Below the pieces are notes generated by a model. The model saw only the letters and a program-made list of their open reading frames with translations. It was not told where the DNA came from and did not search any database. DNA of 18,885 nucleotides from Bacteroidales bacterium (GTDB lineage: Bacteria > Bacteroidota > Bacteroidia > Bacteroidales > UBA932), in contig SFPH01000026.1 of assembly GCA_004552115.1 (NCBI GenBank), positions 1-18,885 on the forward strand, given 5' to 3'. A program made the position numbers and the translations under genes. Position 1 is the stretch's first letter. Each line of letters opens with the position of its first letter. Below are positions 16,029 through 18,885 of this stretch, one piece after another.

Positions 16029-17913
16029 CCTCGTCAGGCCGGATGTCAGCGCCGACCTCGCCTCCTCAATGCTGGAGCATTATGACAGGAGCGTCGAGAA
16101 AATGCTGCCGATCTGGTCGTTCTACGGCAATGAGACCTGGTGCATGATAGGCTACCACGCTGTATCCGTGCTTGCCGACATGATTGTCAAGCAGATTCCG
16201 GGCATCGATCATGAGCGGGCTTTCGAGGCGATGAAGACCACTGCCACGAACAGACATTACGACTGCTTGCCGGAGTATGAGGAACTGGGCTATGTGCCTT
16301 TTGACAAGGAGGCCGAGTCCGTTTCCAAGACATTGGAGTATGCTTACGACGACTATTGCATCGCACAGGCGGCCAGGGCACTGGGTCATGAAGAAGACTA
16401 CAGGTACTTTATACAGAGATCATTGTCCTACCGGAACCTGCTCGACCCGGAGACCGGTTTCATGAGAGGCAGGGACAGCGAGGGCCACTGGCGCACCCCT
16501 TTCTCCCCGATTGCATATCAGGGACCCGGCTCTGTCAACGGCTGGGGCGATATCACCGAGGGCTTCACCCTCCAGTACACCTGGTACGTGCCTCACAATG
16601 TGGCTGACCACATTGACCTTGTGGGCCGCAAACTCTACGAGGCCCGTCTGGATTCATTGTTCTCCGTGGAGCTCCCGGAGGACATTCCGGGCGCACACGA
16701 TATCTGGGGCCGCATCGGAGGCTACTGGCACGGCAATGAGCCTTGCCACGGGGTCACCTATCTGTACAATTACATCGGCCAGCCTTGGAAATGCCAGAAA
16801 TGGGTCCGCTATGTGGCCGACAATTTCTACGGCAACCAGCCGGGCTCCCTGAGCGGCAATGATGACTGCGGACAGATGTCCGCCTGGTACATCTTCAATG
16901 CCCTCGGATTCTATCCTACAGCCCCTTCCAGCAATGTTTACAACCTTGGCTCGCCGACTGTCCCGGCTGCCGAGATGCGTCTTTTCAACGGCAGGAGCAT
17001 AAAGATGACGACGGAGAACTGGTCCAAGGCCAATGTCTATGTGAAGAAGGTCTATCTCAACGGCAAGGTTCTCGACCGCTCCTGGATTAGCTACGCCGAT
17101 ATCAGGGACGGGGCCGAGCTCCATTTCGTGATGAGTTCCAGGCCGGAGAAGCGACGCGCGGTGTCAGCCGCCGCCATTCCTCCGTCACTTCCGACAGGTA
17201 TTGAATATGCCGGGGGAGAGGTCAGGGATGAGTGGAAGGACTTCGTTTACCCCGAGGTCAAGTTCTCCTGCCTCAATCCCGAGACCCGCGGGGCAAAGCT
17301 GTATTCGCAGCTGGTTCCTGACCCGGAGTCATTCATAAAGGAGCATTGCCGCAAGGTGGCGGAGATTCTTTTCTATTCCGCATCCGACCCAATGAATCAT
17401 GTCGGCAGAATCAACTACATTCTCAAGGACTATGACGGCGTGTCAGCGAAAGCCGGCAATCCGGAGGAGACCACGGTGTACTTCAGTACCCGCCATGTCG
17501 AGAAATCAGCTGCCCAGTCAATGTTCAAGCTCGACTATGAGACCCGCGGGGTCCTCTTCCACGAACTTGTGCACGCATACCAGTTCGAGCCGAAGGGCAT
17601 CGGGACATATTCCACAAACAAGGAGTTCTGGGCCTGCATCGAAGGACTTGCGGATGCCGTGAGGGCGCAGGCCGGGTATTTTGACATTGCCGAGAGACGC
17701 CGTCCGGGAGGAAACTGGCTGGACGGCTATCAGACCACGGGCTTCTTCATCCAGTGGCTCACGACCAAGGACCCGGATGCAATCCGCAAGTTCCACCAGT
17801 CCGTGAGGGATCTGGAAGTATGGAGTTTCGACGGGGCAATGAAGTATATCTTCGGCAAGAATGCTTCAATCCAGGGGCTCTGGGACGAGTATCAGGCATT
17901 CCTCAACGCTTGA
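15790..17913 (+). CDS. GH92 catalytic domain fused to BSP-type zinc peptidase domain (C-terminal part of frameshifted gene)
   Basis: The open frame begins at an ATG at 15790, but family sequence starts near 15880 (YRCFLCPFVFQDADG). The GH92 catalytic part has FSLWDTYRAFHPLL, YGNETWCMIGYHAVSVL, ITEGFTLQYTWYVPHN (Glu codon 16558), HGNEPCHG (from 16729) and GNDDCGQMSAWY (from 16855), so the expected acid and base residues are present. After a short linker (about 17160-17230) comes a second BSP-type peptidase domain: LFHELVHAYQ (His codon 17560), WACIEGLADAVRAQAG, GYQTTGFFIQWLT and AMKYIFGKNASIQGLWDEY. These align with the standalone BSP lipoprotein upstream. The joined product would be about 980 residues: signal peptide, GH92 and peptidase. 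This fusion is the most distinctive protein in the window. No native start for this half is evident. The stop at 17911 is 1 nt from the mtgA stop. Confidence 0.88.
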   Translation: MRMEPGETSGKLRALTSSRSAWPEKESGRSYRCFLCPFVFQDADGRFRRLDKSIGRAEGFTNYTTFSLWDTYRAFHPLLNLVRPDVSADLASSMLEHYDRSVEKMLPIWSFYGNETWCMIGYHAVSVLADMIVKQIPGIDHERAFEAMKTTATNRHYDCLPEYEELGYVPFDKEAESVSKTLEYAYDDYCIAQAARALGHEEDYRYFIQRSLSYRNLLDPETGFMRGRDSEGHWRTPFSPIAYQGPGSVNGWGDITEGFTLQYTWYVPHNVADHIDLVGRKLYEARLDSLFSVELPEDIPGAHDIWGRIGGYWHGNEPCHGVTYLYNYIGQPWKCQKWVRYVADNFYGNQPGSLSGNDDCGQMSAWYIFNALGFYPTAPSSNVYNLGSPTVPAAEMRLFNGRSIKMTTENWSKANVYVKKVYLNGKVLDRSWISYADIRDGAELHFVMSSRPEKRRAVSAAAIPPSLPTGIEYAGGEVRDEWKDFVYPEVKFSCLNPETRGAKLYSQLVPDPESFIKEHCRKVAEILFYSASDPMNHVGRINYILKDYDGVSAKAGNPEETTVYFSTRHVEKSAAQSMFKLDYETRGVLFHELVHAYQFEPKGIGTYSTNKEFWACIEGLADAVRAQAGYFDIAERRRPGGNWLDGYQTTGFFIQWLTTKDPDAIRKFHQSVRDLEVWSFDGAMKYIFGKNASIQGLWDEYQAFLNA
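15872..15890 (+). other. Frameshift junction in the second GH92 gene
   Basis: The frame from 14961 reads KWEKL-QMLPLP and loses family similarity. The next frame, from TAC at 15880, reads YRCFLCPFVFQDADG and continues as GH92. The stretch between the Trp and the DADG motif is about 20 residues shorter than I recall for GH92, so the cause looks like a deletion that is not a multiple of three rather than a single-base slip. Confidence 0.75.
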
Positions 17914-17914
17914 A

Positions 17915-18613
17915 CTACTTGAAAGGATAAGGAGTATATTTCAGATTTCTTGCGACAGTGTCGTATTTGGTGCGGTGCCTGCTTGATACATTATCAGGGC
18001 GCCGCACCAATGGGTTCGGCAATATGCAGGCCAGACATATTGCCTGATCCTGTGTCAAGGCGGAAGCGTGGCGTTTGAAATACTTCATTGATGCCGCCTC
18101 TACACCATACAGCCCCTTCCCGGTCTCGGCAACATTGAGATAAACCTCCATTATCCTTTTCTTTCCCCAGATCAGTTCGATCAGGAATGTATAGTATGCC
18201 TCCACTCCTTTCCTGAGCCAGGTCTTCGAACCGAATGTAAAGCAATTCTTGGCAGTTTGCTGGGAAATAGTGCTGCACCCGCGGATTTTCTTCCCTTTCC
18301 TTTCGTGCTCGTCCATCATTTTGTCGATTTCCTCGAAATCAAAGCCGTGATGGGTCATGAACCGGCCATCTTCAGACGCAATCACCGCCCTGACCATCAC
18401 CTGCGCAATATCCTCAATGTCCACCCAGGTGTGCTGATTATGGAAATCCTTATTGTCAATATTCTCAATGCTGCGTCTGAGCATCAGCGGGGTCCATCTC
18501 ACCGGCACGAACCTGTACAGCACCACCCACAGCAATGAAAGCAGCACGAGCCCGGCCGGCACGTACAGAAACAGGATTTTCGATATCCTTTTTATTCTGG
18601 TCTTGAGTTTCAT
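17915..18613 (-). CDS. mtgA: Monofunctional biosynthetic peptidoglycan glycosyltransferase (GT51)
   Basis: This 232-residue protein polymerises lipid II into glycan strands on the periplasmic face of the inner membrane. One N-terminal membrane anchor spans about 13-34. GT51 motifs are all present: VIASEDGRFMTHHGFDFEEI with catalytic Glu81, RGCSTISQQTAKN (111-123), and KKRIMEVYLNVAETGKGLYG (151-170) with the second conserved Glu. There is no transpeptidase domain, and the length is that of the monofunctional enzyme. It lies convergent to the GH92-BSP fusion with one base between stop codons. It has its own -7 box at 18630-18637. It is a housekeeping gene and marks the right border of the utilization locus. 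Confidence 0.93.
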   Translation of the reverse strand: MKLKTRIKRISKILFLYVPAGLVLLSLLWVVLYRFVPVRWTPLMLRRSIENIDNKDFHNQHTWVDIEDIAQVMVRAVIASEDGRFMTHHGFDFEEIDKMMDEHERKGKKIRGCSTISQQTAKNCFTFGSKTWLRKGVEAYYTFLIELIWGKKRIMEVYLNVAETGKGLYGVEAASMKYFKRHASALTQDQAICLACILPNPLVRRPDNVSSRHRTKYDTVARNLKYTPYPFK

Positions 18614-18629
18614 AAATTGAATGATGCGC

Positions 18630-18637
18630 CAAATTTA
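18630..18637 (-). promoter_or_regulatory. Putative -7 element (TAAATTTG) for mtgA
   Basis: The minus strand reads TAAATTTG, matching TAnnTTTG, 16 nt before the mtgA ATG at 18613. No -33 TTTG at the right distance. The short leader is plausible for Bacteroidota. Confidence 0.4.
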
Positions 18638-18687
18638 GTTTAAATAGAACAGAATGTTGCACCGATGATGAAAATTTTTCAAAAAAA

Positions 18688-18718
18688 TTTGGAAAGTCGG
18701 AATATTTGCGTAACTTTG
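18688..18718 (+). promoter_or_regulatory. Promoter of tRNA-Gly (TTTG-N19-TAACTTTG)
   Basis: TTTG at 18688-18691, a 19-nt spacer, and TAACTTTG at 18711-18718 form a full match to the Bacteroidota housekeeping promoter. It lies 27 nt before the tRNA 5' end. It is the best promoter in the window. Confidence 0.8.
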
Positions 18719-18745
18719 CAATCCCGAATGACAAATACGGGAAAT

Positions 18746-18818
18746 GCGGAAATAGCTCAGTTGGTAGAGCACAACCTTGCCAAGGTTGGGGTCGCGAGTT
18801 CAAGTCTCGTTTTCCGCT
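18746..18818 (+). tRNA. tRNA-Gly (anticodon GCC)
   Basis: A complete cloverleaf is visible. The acceptor stem is GCGGAAA/TTTCCGC, and the D-arm is GCTC-AGTTGGTA-GAGC. The anticodon arm is CAACC-TTGCCAA-GGTTG with anticodon GCC at 18779-18781. The T-arm is GCGAG-TTCAAGT-CTCGT, and the discriminator base is T at 18818. The 3' CCA is not encoded (CTC follows), so it must be added after transcription. It is flanked by its own strong promoter and a terminator, so it is a single-gene unit within this window. Confidence 0.96.
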
Positions 18819-18824
18819 CTCTTC

Positions 18825-18851
18825 AAGGACGACCGTCAGGCCGTCCTTTTT
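18825..18851 (+). terminator. Rho-independent terminator after tRNA-Gly
   Basis: Stem AAGGACG (18825-18831) pairs with CGTCCTT (18842-18848) around a 10-nt loop, and the T-run extends to 18851. It lies 7 nt past the tRNA 3' end. Confidence 0.85.
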
Positions 18852-18885
18852 CGTTATTCCCGGACACCGCCGGCGAAGAGTCTTT

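Larger units (their letters stand above)
4450..17913 (+). other. SusCD-type utilization locus with two GH92 mannosidases and two BSP-type peptidase domains
   Basis: The locus contains SusC, SusD, a repeat-domain lipoprotein, a BSP-peptidase lipoprotein, GH92, and a frameshifted GH92-BSP fusion. All are on one strand with gaps of 12, 53, 58, 2 and 6 nt, so one operon is likely. The gene content points to capture and breakdown of alpha-mannosylated glycoprotein: surface lipoproteins bind and cut, SusCD imports, and mannosidases trim. The substrate is inferred, not shown. No regulator gene is adjacent within the window. Confidence 0.75.

Overview
The window looks like a gut- or host-type Bacteroidota chromosome, most likely Bacteroidales. 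The evidence is a SusC/SusD pair, several type II lipoproteins, GH92 mannosidases, promoters of the TTTG/TAnnTTTG class, and starts that lack Shine-Dalgarno sequences. Genus cannot be told from this sequence. There is no sign of plasmid, phage, transposon or CRISPR sequence.

Left part (1-4281). A secreted gluzincin-type metallopeptidase with a TolB/PD40-like propeller runs off the left edge on the minus strand. A divergent promoter region separates it from a plus-strand cluster: a Na+/phosphate cotransporter split by a frame change into a membrane half and a PhoU half, then a DUF5106-like thioredoxin lipoprotein whose ATG overlaps the preceding stop codon (TAATG).

Central part (4375-17913). 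A promoter-like TATGTTTG precedes a tightly packed, same-strand polysaccharide-utilization-type locus. Its order is SusC, SusD, a lipoprotein with internally repeated domains (DUF4302-like at best), a lipoprotein zinc peptidase of the basic secretory protein (BSP) type, a GH92 alpha-mannosidase, and a second GH92 fused at its C-terminus to a second BSP peptidase domain. Gaps are 12, 53, 58, 2 and 6 nt. Two alpha-mannosidases with two metallopeptidases in one SusCD operon suggest a system that binds, de-mannosylates and proteolyses mannosylated glycoproteins rather than a pure polysaccharide. No regulator (HTCS, ECF sigma/anti-sigma, SusR) lies in the window.

Both GH92 genes seem to lack about 20 residues at the same place, just before the D(V/A)DG motif. 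In the first the loss is in frame; in the second it shifts the frame and splits the gene. With the frame change in the phosphate transporter, the window has three indel-like lesions. They may be real mutations or assembly errors.

Right part (17915-18885). A minus-strand monofunctional peptidoglycan glycosyltransferase (mtgA) converges on the fusion gene with a 1-nt gap. A divergent promoter region follows, then tRNA-Gly(GCC) with a textbook promoter and a rho-independent terminator.
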